From: CAJWGI01 sp036011785 | GTDB taxonomy: Bacteria > Chloroflexota > Anaerolineae > Anaerolineales > UBA11657 | Reading direction: 5' to 3' | Assembly: GCA_036011785.1 (NCBI GenBank) | Contig: DASCOB010000055.1 | Span: 1-11,811, forward strand | Length of the DNA stretch: 11,811 nucleotides | In this document: in pieces, positions 1 to 6,265 of the stretch | Layout: each line of letters opens with the position of its first letter | Position numbering within the stretch: the first letter of the stretch is position 1 | The notes under the pieces: model-generated | Seen by the model: only the letters and a program-made list of their open reading frames with translations | Told to the model about the DNA's origin: nothing | Databases searched by the model: none | Translations under genes and position numbers: made by a program

Positions 1-316
1 ATCTTCGGATATCAATTGCTGCGGTCTGCGCATACACGCTTTCACCCGGCGCGATGGGTCGGCCGCCTATCAGGAGACAGGGGGTCCCTTCGATTGCCGT
101 CTCTATGCAGCTTGATTTCACCTTAGCCCGGCCCCATCTGACTGACAGCACAGACTGTGATTCTCCGGCTGCCGATATGAAGCCATAATGCGGAAGCGCG
201 ATGCGCACATCATGTCCCAACGCACGCAGCTCCGCCGAAAGTCCCCCGACCACGTCCCCCAGCCCGCCCACCTTCACAAGCGGGGCGGCCTCTGCCGCAA
301 GCATTAGGACTTTCAT
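1..316 (-). CDS. glgA: Glycogen/starch synthase, N-terminal part (runs off left edge)
   Basis: The reverse strand read from the ATG at 316 is open to the window edge (105 codons). It begins MKVLMLAAEAAPLVKVGGLG, continuing DVVGGLSAELRALGHDVRIALP. The K-x-G-G-L-x-D-V motif at about residues 15-22 is the ADP-glucose-binding signature at the start of GT5 glycogen synthases, and 'AAEAAPLVKVGGLGDV' is very close to the GlgA consensus. GlgA transfers glucose from ADP-glucose to the non-reducing end of an alpha-1,4-glucan in the cytoplasm. Only about a fifth of the usual protein (near 480 residues) is present. An AGGA lies four bases before the ATG, a rather close ribosome-binding site. The 92-base gap to the enolase-superfamily gene upstream shows no convincing promoter or terminator, so co-transcription is possible but unproven. 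Confidence 0.9.
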   Translation of the reverse strand, partial: MKVLMLAAEAAPLVKVGGLGDVVGGLSAELRALGHDVRIALPHYGFISAAGESQSVLSVRWGRAKVKSSCIETAIEGTPCLLIGGRPIAPGESVYAQTAAIDIRR

Positions 317-408
317 TTTCCTGTTCTGCTATGAACAACCTACTGGGCAATATGATCAGGCTTAACGAGCTAACTGCGCCTTGCGCCTGTACCCCGGCAG
401 CCGCAATC

Positions 409-1632
409 TCACTCAGCCGGCCTTTCAAACATGGTAAGGTTCAACCTCTCCCCGTTATAGGGGTGACAGGCCGCGACCTCTTCGTCCAGCTCAACTCCCA
501 AACCAGGTTCAGTAGGCGGCAGTATGTATCCATCCTCCCAGCGAATGGGCTTTTTCAGGATTTGCGCATGGAAGCCGTCCCATGTCTCAATGCTCTCTTG
601 AATCAGGAAATTAGGGCTGCAAAGGCCAATCTGAATGTTGGCCGCTCCCTCAATCGGCCCACAATACAGATGCGGTGCAATCTGCGCGTAGTGTGCTTCG
701 GCCATACCCGCAATCTTCTTTGCCTCCAAGATTCCACCGACACTGCCCAGCGCGAACTGCAGGATGCTGGCAGCCTTCCGCTCGAGAACCTGCGCAAACT
801 CGTACTTGGTTGTTAGCCGCTCGCCAGTTGCAATCGGGATGGAAGTCATGGCAGCAACGCGCGCCATCGCATCCACATTTGCGGGCGGCACCGGCTCTTC
901 CAGCCAGAGCGGGTCATACTTTTCCAACCGGCGCGCCAGCCGAATGGCGGCAGCCGGAGTCATCTGCCCGTGGGCGCCAACTAGCAAATCGCACTTGTCC
1001 CCTACAGCCTCACGTATTTTCCGCAAGAAATGTTCCGTACGGCGCTGCGCCTCTAGTGATAGGTGTCGTGGATCGAAAACGCTGTATGGCCCGAGCGAAT
1101 CGAATTTCAGGGCGGTGAAACCCTATCGCACGTATGCACTTGCGCGTTCCGCAGCCATATCCGCATCAGTGTAAACGCTTTTCTCATCGCCTTCCGGATA
1201 ATTGCTTATCGTGAGGGAATCCTCTGGCTGATCAGGGTAAATATATGTGTACGATCGCAGCCTTTCGCGCACTCTCCCGCCGAGCAAATCGGCGACAGGC
1301 TTTCCCAGTTCCTTGCCGACAATATCCCAGCAGGCTGTTTCGATCCCGCTGAGCACTCCCATTAGAGAGATATCCGGTCGCTGCGTGTAACCGCTGGAGA
1401 AGACTACGCGCCATAGCCGCTCTATCTCAAACGGGTTCGCACCAACCACGTGTCTATTACACACGTCAGCAATCATGTGCTCCACGGTATGCGGGTGAAA
1501 TGGAACCGAGTACACCTCCCCGTACCCAGCAATACCACTGTCGGTAGTTAACTTGACAAATATCCAGTAGATACCCCCGTGGTGCGGCGCCGGATTCGCA
1601 ACCACAAAGGTCTGGTAATCCGTAATTTTCAT
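409..1632 (-). pseudogene. Enolase-superfamily (mandelate racemase/galactonate dehydratase type) protein interrupted by an in-frame amber codon
   Basis: One 407-residue frame with a single TAG at 1123-1125 (codon 170). Family similarity continues without a shift on both sides: '...AERASAYVR', TAG, 'GFTALKFDSLGPYSVFD...'. Residues 1-120 are the N-terminal capping domain; the rest is the TIM barrel, with WLEEPVPP and IATGERLTTKYEF carrying two metal-ligand glutamates, and IAPHLYCGP carrying the catalytic His. Members abstract a proton alpha to a carboxylate, usually dehydrating or racemising sugar acids; substrate unknown. Two expected acids are missing: the first metal-ligand Asp position reads VGAHGQ, and the Asp of the His-Asp dyad (QPD in DgoD) reads QFA. 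The first may be normal for this subfamily. A GGGAG ribosome-binding site sits nine bases before the ATG. CAG to TAG by one transition is the simplest origin. Alternatives are sequencing error or amber readthrough. The apparent 205-residue ORF beginning at 1026 uses TTG and is only the downstream part. Confidence 0.82.
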
Positions 1633-1686
1633 TGTTGTTTACTCCCGTATCCCGCCGCGCAGATTCTTGCTGCTGAGCCCGGCCGG

Positions 1687-1715
1687 ACTCTAGCGGTAAT
1701 TTTCCTTGAAGCCAA
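1687..1715 (-). promoter_or_regulatory. Candidate promoter for the enolase-superfamily gene
   Basis: Read on the minus strand, TTGGCT (1715-1710) is followed after exactly 17 bases by TAGAGT (1692-1687). Each hexamer matches the sigma-70 consensus at four of six positions. Transcription would start near 1680, leaving about 48 bases of leader that contain the GGGAG ribosome-binding site. Moderate match only. Confidence 0.35.
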
Positions 1716-1946
1716 TCACTTTGGCGGAGCACAAAGGTCGAAGGCGCGATACGCACCGTTTGTCCTACGCAACGTTTCGCACCACTGGAACCTTCATGGC
1801 TATATGCACTCCGCCGCAAATTAGACTGCTCACGTAATTATCAGTGGCGCTCGGCGAAAAGTCAATCGCGGCGCAGCTGCCTGTCCGCTGCAGCGCCGCC
1901 GAAAGCCCGTGGTTAATGAGAGAGAAAATCTAAGGGATTGTTACCC

Positions 1947-1974
1947 TTGTCCGCACCCTCCACTCGGATACAAT
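1947..1974 (+). promoter_or_regulatory. Candidate sigma-70-type promoter for leader ORF and phosphofructokinase
   Basis: TTGTCC (1947-1952) and TACAAT (1969-1974) are separated by 16 bases; they match the consensus at four and five of six positions. Six bases follow the -10 box before the ATG at 1981, so the expected start point is at or within a base or two of that ATG. This fits a transcript that begins directly with the small leader ORF. Confidence 0.55.
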
Positions 1975-1980
1975 ATGGGG

Positions 1981-2034
1981 ATGTGGAATGAAAATCAAAG
2001 CGCCGTAAAACATCCCGGGCAACGGCAGCAATGA
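1981..2034 (+). CDS. Putative 17-codon leader peptide overlapping the phosphofructokinase start
   Basis: Reads MWNENQSAVKHPGQRQQ and ends in TGA at 2032-2034, which overlaps the kinase ATG at 2031-2033 as ATGA. Its own ATG is seven positions past the last base of the -10 box, so it should sit at the 5' end of the mRNA without a ribosome-binding site. The kinase start has no recognisable Shine-Dalgarno sequence in the 20 bases before it, so it may depend on ribosomes finishing this ORF. No family similarity is expected at this length. The alternative is a chance open frame inside a short 5' untranslated region. Confidence 0.4.
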   Translation: MWNENQSAVKHPGQRQQ

Positions 2035-3119
2035 GCCGCATAGGCATTCTCACTGGCGGCGGCGACGCGCCCGGCCTAAACGCGGTCATCCGCGCGGTAG
2101 TGCACACAGCGAAGAACGAATTCGATCTGGAGGTGCTCGGGTTGCGAAACGGCTTTGATGGTCTGGTAGAACCAGAGAGCGTGAGCGTGTTGAGCCGGTC
2201 TGAGGTGCGCGGGATTCTCTCCCACGGCGGCACCATTCTGGGCGCAGCCAACCGAGGAAACCCTTTTGCCCGCAAGATGATTGTGGACGGGCGGGAGGAA
2301 GTCAGAGACGTGTCCGCGCAGGCGCTGCGCAACATCGAGCAATTGAAACTCGATAGCCTAATCGTGGTCGGCGGAGACGGCACGCTACGCATTAGCAAGG
2401 AGCTGTGCGACCGTGGCGCGCCAATTATCGGCATCCCGAAAACGATCGACAACGACATGGGCGGTACCGACCAGACCTTCGGCTTCTCAACCGCCATGCG
2501 CACGGCGACCGAAGCCATCGATAAGCTGCACACAACCGCCGAGAGCCATCACCGCGTGATGGTGCTGGAACTTATGGGGCGCGACGCAGGCTGGATAGCA
2601 CTGGCCGCCGGCATTTCCGGCGGCGCGGACGTGATCCTGATTCCCGAAATACCGTTCGACCTGCCGCCGGTCATGCAGAGATTCCAGGCGCGGGCGAAGC
2701 GGGGAAGCTACTTCAGCATCATGGCCATTTCAGAGGGTGCGCGCCCAAAAGGCGGTCAGCAAGAGTTTAAGATTCCAGCTCACGGATTGCACATTCCGCG
2801 CCTCGGCGGCATCGCCCAGCAGGTGGCCGATCAAATCCATGAGAAAGCAGGGGTAGAATCGCGCTGCACTGTGCTCGGACACCTGCAGCGCGGGGGCACT
2901 CCCACGCCCTTCGACCGCTGGCTGGCCACCCGTTACGGAGCTGCCGCCGTTCGTCTCGCTGCCGCGGGCGAACATGGCCTAATGGTCAACCTGCGCGGGC
3001 GTCACATCGGCTCGATACCGCTCGACGAAGCGCTGGCGGAAACTCCCAAACTGATCAATCCGGCCGGGGATCTAGTTACAACCGCACGCGGTCTCGGAAT
3101 TGTCTTCGGAGACGAGTAG
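2031..3119 (+). CDS. pfkA: 6-phosphofructokinase, group-III-like
   Basis: Catalyses phosphorylation of fructose-6-phosphate to fructose-1,6-bisphosphate in the cytosol (362 residues, normal for the PfkA fold). The glycine-rich phosphoryl-donor loop is ILTGGGDAPGLN (6-17), followed by VVGGDGTLR (112-120). The catalytic loop is PKTIDND (136-142) with base Asp140, then MGRDAGWIAL (182-191). The family signature LGHLQRGGTP with a following DRWLATRYG lies near residues 284-303. Gly117 matches the E. coli Gly104 position, which favours ATP, while Lys137 matches position 124, where ATP-only enzymes have Gly and PPi-linked clades have Lys. This mixed pair is known in group III enzymes, so ATP is the likelier donor but PPi cannot be excluded. 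The start fits the family N-terminus (MSRIGILTGG) but lacks a clear ribosome-binding site; see the overlapping leader ORF. It is alone apart from that leader. Confidence 0.93.
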   Translation: MSRIGILTGGGDAPGLNAVIRAVVHTAKNEFDLEVLGLRNGFDGLVEPESVSVLSRSEVRGILSHGGTILGAANRGNPFARKMIVDGREEVRDVSAQALRNIEQLKLDSLIVVGGDGTLRISKELCDRGAPIIGIPKTIDNDMGGTDQTFGFSTAMRTATEAIDKLHTTAESHHRVMVLELMGRDAGWIALAAGISGGADVILIPEIPFDLPPVMQRFQARAKRGSYFSIMAISEGARPKGGQQEFKIPAHGLHIPRLGGIAQQVADQIHEKAGVESRCTVLGHLQRGGTPTPFDRWLATRYGAAAVRLAAAGEHGLMVNLRGRHIGSIPLDEALAETPKLINPAGDLVTTARGLGIVFGDE

Positions 3120-3135
3120 CAGAGGCAAAACAAAA

Positions 3136-3157
3136 GGCCGCCCGGTTCAGAACGGCC
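3136..3157. terminator. Possible bidirectional terminator hairpin after phosphofructokinase
   Basis: GGCCG (3136-3140) and CGGCC (3153-3157) form a five-pair GC stem around a 12-base loop, beginning 17 bases after the kinase stop. On the plus strand only CCTT follows, a poor T-tract. On the minus strand the stem is followed by TTTTGTTTTG, a much better one, so it may work mainly against antisense transcription coming leftwards towards the kinase gene. Confidence 0.4.
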
Positions 3158-3176
3158 CCTTGCCACGCCGAGGCTT

Positions 3177-3211
3177 GTCTCTCTATATGAGACGGAGGGG
3201 CGCCCCGGCGC
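3177..3211. repeat. Cluster of short palindromes in the pfk-lipoprotein spacer
   Basis: GTCTC (3177-3181) pairs with GAGAC (3189-3193) around a seven-base AT-rich loop. Immediately after is the perfect ten-base palindrome GGGGCGCCCC (3197-3206), overlapping a second inverted pair, GCGCC (3200-3204) and GGCGC (3207-3211). No T-run follows. The rest of the 269-base spacer up to the lipoprotein start shows no coding or RNA-gene signal that I recognise. Confidence 0.4.
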
Positions 3212-3352
3212 TGGTCGTACTGTGACTAATCATGGGCACCACCTCCCGTTGTGAAGGATAGCCGGGTCGCAATAAATGGCCGCGCAGGCCAACAATGTCA
3301 TCATTATGCCAGACCGGAATCCGAAAGTCAACCCGGGCAGCAGCACCACCGA

Positions 3353-3381
3353 TTGACCGCAGTTCTGACTCCAGCCATAAT
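3353..3381 (+). promoter_or_regulatory. Promoter of the NBR1-domain lipoprotein gene
   Basis: TTGACC (3353-3358) and CATAAT (3376-3381) match the sigma-70 consensus at five of six positions each, with the ideal 17-base spacer. Seven bases follow before the ATG at 3389, so the predicted start point coincides with the A of the ATG and the message would be leaderless. No Shine-Dalgarno sequence precedes the ATG, consistent with this. Confidence 0.65.
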
Positions 3382-3388
3382 AGCTATA

Positions 3389-3934
3389 ATGCCACGCAGA
3401 ATCACACTGTCAATCTCTTGTGGTCTGGCTGTTCTGGGGATGGTCGCATGCCAACGAGCCGAAGCACCGGCCGACGCCACACCCTTTGCGCTCCCGAACA
3501 CCAGCACGCCCGCTGCCACGCTAGCTTCTGCAACTGTGGCTCCGCTGACCACTGCCACCGCAGAGCCTTGCGAGAACGACGCCGTCTTCATGGCCGACCT
3601 TACCATCCCGGATTTCAGCGAAGTGATGCCCGGCGAACCGCTGCGCAAATCCTGGCAGATTAGCAACACGGGCAACTGCTCGTGGGGGCCAGGATACCAC
3701 GTGGTTTTCAAGGAAGGCCACGCCATGACCGAGCGCCTACAGCACGCGCTTTACCCCGCCCGACCGGAGACAAACGCCGTAGTACAAATTAATATGACCG
3801 CGCCCGAGGCTCCCGGAGATTATGAGGGCTTTTGGCGTCTGTACGACCCCGACGGAAACATATTTGGCCACAAGTTATTTATAAAGATCACGGTTGTCAC
3901 CGCCACTCCCGCGCCCAGTCCCACCGCCCCCTAA
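3389..3934 (+). CDS. Secreted lipoprotein with NBR1-type Ig-like domain
   Basis: 181 residues. The N-terminus is a basic MPRR, then a hydrophobic stretch ending in a lipobox-like GMVAC with the acylated Cys at 21, so it is probably exported and anchored in the membrane. Residues 22-60 are an Ala/Thr/Pro-rich linker. Residues about 62-170 fit the NBR1-like Ig domain: IPD, MPGEPLRKSWQISNTGNCSW, Y..VF..G, a TAPEAPGDYEGFWRLYDPDG run and FG..LFIKI. The molecular role of these bacterial domains is not settled; cell-surface binding is a guess. A short TATPAPSPTAP tail ends the protein. The frame is open back to a GTG at 3251, but the 46 extra residues there are not signal-like, and the promoter and signal peptide both point to 3389. 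The gene is convergent with adenosylhomocysteinase, the stop codons lying 25 bases apart. Confidence 0.85.
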   Translation: MPRRITLSISCGLAVLGMVACQRAEAPADATPFALPNTSTPAATLASATVAPLTTATAEPCENDAVFMADLTIPDFSEVMPGEPLRKSWQISNTGNCSWGPGYHVVFKEGHAMTERLQHALYPARPETNAVVQINMTAPEAPGDYEGFWRLYDPDGNIFGHKLFIKITVVTATPAPSPTAP

Positions 3935-3959
3935 CACCGCAACTGGAAGTTCTGTCGCG

Positions 3960-5219
3960 TTATGTCCCCTCCTCCCACGAGTTGAGGTACTTTTCCTGTT
4001 CTGCAGTGAGTGTGTCAATCTCCACACCAATGGCTTCCAGCTTGAGTTGCGCGATACTCCGGTCCACCGTTTCGGGCACGACATAAACTTGGTTCTCTAG
4101 CTCCTCACTGTGAGCGAGCATATACTCGGCACTCAGCGCCTGGTTCGCGAAGCTCATGTCCATCACGCTGGCAGGATGCCCCTCAGCAGCGGCCAGATTA
4201 ATCAACCGCCCCTCGCCCAATAGATTGATTCGCCGCCCGTCCGGCAGTGTGAATTGCTCCACGAATTCGCGCACTCGGCGCACCTTGCCTGCTGAGAGCT
4301 CCCGCAGCGCCGGTATATTAATTTCCACGTTGAAGTGACCGGAATTGGAGACGATCGCGCCGTCCTTCATCACTTCCAGGTGATGCCGATCGATTACGTG
4401 TTTGTCACCCGTCACCGTGCAGAAGAAATCACCCAACGGGGCCGCTTGCATCAGTGGCAGCACCCTGAATCCATCCATCACCGCTTCAAGCGCTGCTAGC
4501 GCATCCACCTCGGACACAATCACATTTGCGCCCATTCCGGCGGCCCGCTTTGCCAGCCCCTTTCCACACCAGCCGTAGCCGCAGACCACGAAAGTCTTCC
4601 CGGCCAGCAGAACGTTGGTGGCGCGCACGATGCCATCGAGCGTGCTCTGGCCGGTGCCATAACGGTTATCGAAAAGATGTTTAGTCATGGCATCGTTGAC
4701 GGCAACCACCGGAAACTTGAGCGCGCCGTCCCTGGCCATAGCCTTCAGCCGAATCACACCGGTGGTGGTTTCCTCGGTACCGCCCACGATTTCACTCAAT
4801 TGACTCACACGTTCTTTGTGCAGTGTGCTCACCAGATCCGCTCCATCATCCATGGTGATTCGCGGATGATGGTCGAGGGCAGCGCCTAGGTGACTGTAAT
4901 AGGTATCATTATCCTCGCCCTTAATAGCATAGACCGGGATCTCGTCATGCACCACCAGCGATGCGGCCACATCGTCCTGGGTGGAGAGCGGGTTGGAGGC
5001 GCAGATGACCACATCCGCGCCGCCGGCCTGCAGGGTGCGCATAAGGTTCGCTGTCTCGGTGGTCACATGCAGGCAGGCGGCCATTTTCACCCCCTGCAAC
5101 GGCCGTTCCTTTTCAAAACGCTCCTTTATCTGGCGCAGTACCGGCATCTCCTGCTCTGCCCATTCGATGCGGTGTCGACCGCCAGGGGCGAGGTCTACGT
5201 TTTTTACACCAAATTCCAT
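3960..5219 (-). CDS. ahcY: Adenosylhomocysteinase (S-adenosylhomocysteine hydrolase)
   Basis: Hydrolyses S-adenosylhomocysteine reversibly to adenosine and homocysteine, using bound NAD, and so relieves product inhibition of methyltransferases. The protein has 419 residues. Substrate-domain residues are present: LHVTTET (50-56), Asp125 in MDDGADLV, Glu150 in GGTEETTTG, and Lys180 and Asp184 in NDAMTKHLFDNRYGTG. The NAD loop is CGYGWCGKGLAKRAAGMGA (213-231), and SNSGHFNVEI follows. It ends in YLNSWEEGT instead of the KPDHYRY-type tail of eukaryotic enzymes. That ending and GWCG mark the short archaeal/Thermotoga-type class. An AAAGGAG ribosome-binding site (5229-5235) lies nine bases before the ATG. 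A 71-base gap separates it from the PfkB-family gene upstream; the gap contains CTGATAA twice (minus strand, 5278-5284 and 5239-5245) but no SAH-riboswitch-like structure or strong promoter. Last gene of the minus-strand run. Confidence 0.96.
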   Translation of the reverse strand: MEFGVKNVDLAPGGRHRIEWAEQEMPVLRQIKERFEKERPLQGVKMAACLHVTTETANLMRTLQAGGADVVICASNPLSTQDDVAASLVVHDEIPVYAIKGEDNDTYYSHLGAALDHHPRITMDDGADLVSTLHKERVSQLSEIVGGTEETTTGVIRLKAMARDGALKFPVVAVNDAMTKHLFDNRYGTGQSTLDGIVRATNVLLAGKTFVVCGYGWCGKGLAKRAAGMGANVIVSEVDALAALEAVMDGFRVLPLMQAAPLGDFFCTVTGDKHVIDRHHLEVMKDGAIVSNSGHFNVEINIPALRELSAGKVRRVREFVEQFTLPDGRRINLLGEGRLINLAAAEGHPASVMDMSFANQALSAEYMLAHSEELENQVYVVPETVDRSIAQLKLEAIGVEIDTLTAEQEKYLNSWEEGT

Positions 5220-5290
5220 TTGATTGATCTCCTTTGTGTTATCAGGTTTCGGATTGACCGATGAACGTTTCGTTAGATTATCAGCTCTGA

Positions 5291-6259
5291 TTATTGTTTC
5301 TGCTGGTCCAGCAACACATCAAGGGCGCCCTCGTCATCAAAGTGAATCCGAAAGCGCTCCGCGAACGCGGGCGGGGTATAGGTGTGATTCTGAGTGCCCA
5401 CCTGCTCGAGGCAATAAGTGGCTGCCAGCGACCCCACCATCCCACACATTTCCCAGGGCAAATCTGCGGCCACACCCCTTAAGAAGCCGCCCCGAAATGC
5501 ATCTCCTACACCGGTGGGGTCGCGCAGCTCCACCGGCGGAATTGCCGGAGTCTCGTGCCGAGCCCCCTTTGCGAGGATGACCGCGCCGTTTTCGCCACGC
5601 GTTATCCCGAGGACTACCCCGCCCTCTGTGATTGCGGTTTCATCTAGGCCGAGTTTCTCGTTTATCAGGCTGAACTCGTAATCGTTCACCACCAGCATGT
5701 CCGCGCCGGAAATGCCCGTGTGCAGGTCTTCCAGCTCCATGCGCACAATTTGCTGGCTGGGGTCATAGAGATAGGGTATTGCCATTTGCTGACATTCGCG
5801 CACGCGCGCGCTCATGGCCCCGGGGTCATCGGGAGAAATCACCACCAGATCCGGCGTGAACGGCAGGTCTGCGAGTGTGAGTTGGGCGGCATGAGCCATC
5901 GCGCCCGGGTAAAACGAGGCAATCTGCGCATTACTGCGATCGGTGTTCGCGAAGAACGAAGCGGTGAATTCGTCTGCAATCTCCACAATGCCGCCGGTGT
6001 CCACACCCGCGCTATCCAGCCAAGCGCGGTATTCGCCGAAATCCTGCCCCACCGTGCCAAGCACCGTCGCCCTGCCACCAAGGAGCGCATGATTGTAGGC
6101 GATGTTCGGCGCGGTGCCGCCACGGTGACGGGTCATGCTATCGGTCAGAAAGCTCAGGCTGAGCGATTCAAGTTTGTCTGGCAGAATATGGTCCTTGAAA
6201 TAACCGGGAAAGGTCATCAAATAGTCAAATGCAATCGAGCCAGAAAAAACAATGCGCAT
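5291..6259 (-). CDS. PfkB-family carbohydrate/nucleoside kinase, probable adenosine kinase
   Basis: 322 residues with the ribokinase fold. The N-terminal strand IVFSGSIAFDYLM (3-15) is followed by GGTAPNIAYNHALLGG (47-62), matching PfkB signature 1, and VGQDFGEYRAWL. Signature 2 is DPTGVGDAFRGGF (247-259), with the anion hole and catalytic base Asp253. The family phosphorylates sugars or nucleosides with ATP. The next gene downstream is adenosylhomocysteinase, which releases adenosine, so adenosine to AMP is the most economical guess; the sequence alone does not exclude a sugar substrate. It begins six bases after the stop of the GT2 gene, with its AGGGA ribosome-binding site lying across the end of that gene. 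No terminator is visible before the 71-base gap to ahcY. Confidence 0.85.
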   Translation of the reverse strand: MRIVFSGSIAFDYLMTFPGYFKDHILPDKLESLSLSFLTDSMTRHRGGTAPNIAYNHALLGGRATVLGTVGQDFGEYRAWLDSAGVDTGGIVEIADEFTASFFANTDRSNAQIASFYPGAMAHAAQLTLADLPFTPDLVVISPDDPGAMSARVRECQQMAIPYLYDPSQQIVRMELEDLHTGISGADMLVVNDYEFSLINEKLGLDETAITEGGVVLGITRGENGAVILAKGARHETPAIPPVELRDPTGVGDAFRGGFLRGVAADLPWEMCGMVGSLAATYCLEQVGTQNHTYTPPAFAERFRIHFDDEGALDVLLDQQKQ

Positions 6260-6265
6260 ATCAAT

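Larger units (their letters stand above)
1633..2030. other. Divergent intergenic spacer with two candidate promoters
   Basis: About 400 bases separate the start of the minus-strand enolase-superfamily gene from the phosphofructokinase start. I see no protein-like frame here apart from the 17-codon leader at 1981. The left side holds the weak minus-strand promoter and the right side the plus-strand promoter. Between them, GCGGCGC at 1868-1874 is an exact inverted match to GCGCCGC at 1893-1899, and TCGGCG (1851-1856) can alternatively pair with CGCCGA (1897-1902). There is no T-run after them, so they look more like an operator or chance GC-rich pairing than a terminator. GGCGGAG (1723-1729) is also inverted as CTCCGCC (1809-1815), 79 bases away. 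Confidence 0.5.

Noticed and set aside
1027..1122. A frameshift or two separate genes as explanation for the split enolase-superfamily protein
   Set aside because: Both halves are in the same frame and the intervening codons translate into conserved family sequence; only the TAG interrupts them. The downstream apparent start is an internal Leu codon (TTG).
409..1632. Pyrrolysine insertion at the amber codon
   Set aside because: The position aligns with an ordinary, probably Gln, residue outside the active site, no following structured element is apparent, and no pyrrolysine genes are in the window. Not excluded, only unsupported.
1466..1819. A 117-codon minus-strand open frame in the divergent spacer
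   Set aside because: Half of it overlaps the enolase-superfamily gene in another frame and its sequence is not protein-like.
3385..3390. A perfect TATAAT just before the lipoprotein ATG taken as the -10 box
   Set aside because: It overlaps the ATG, and its distance from TTGACC would be 26 bases; CATAAT four bases further upstream of the ATG has the correct 17-base spacer.
5220..5290. SAH or SAM riboswitch upstream of ahcY
   Set aside because: The gap is only 71 bases, has no strong stems, and ahcY has a plain AAAGGAG site; nothing resembling the conserved core was visible.
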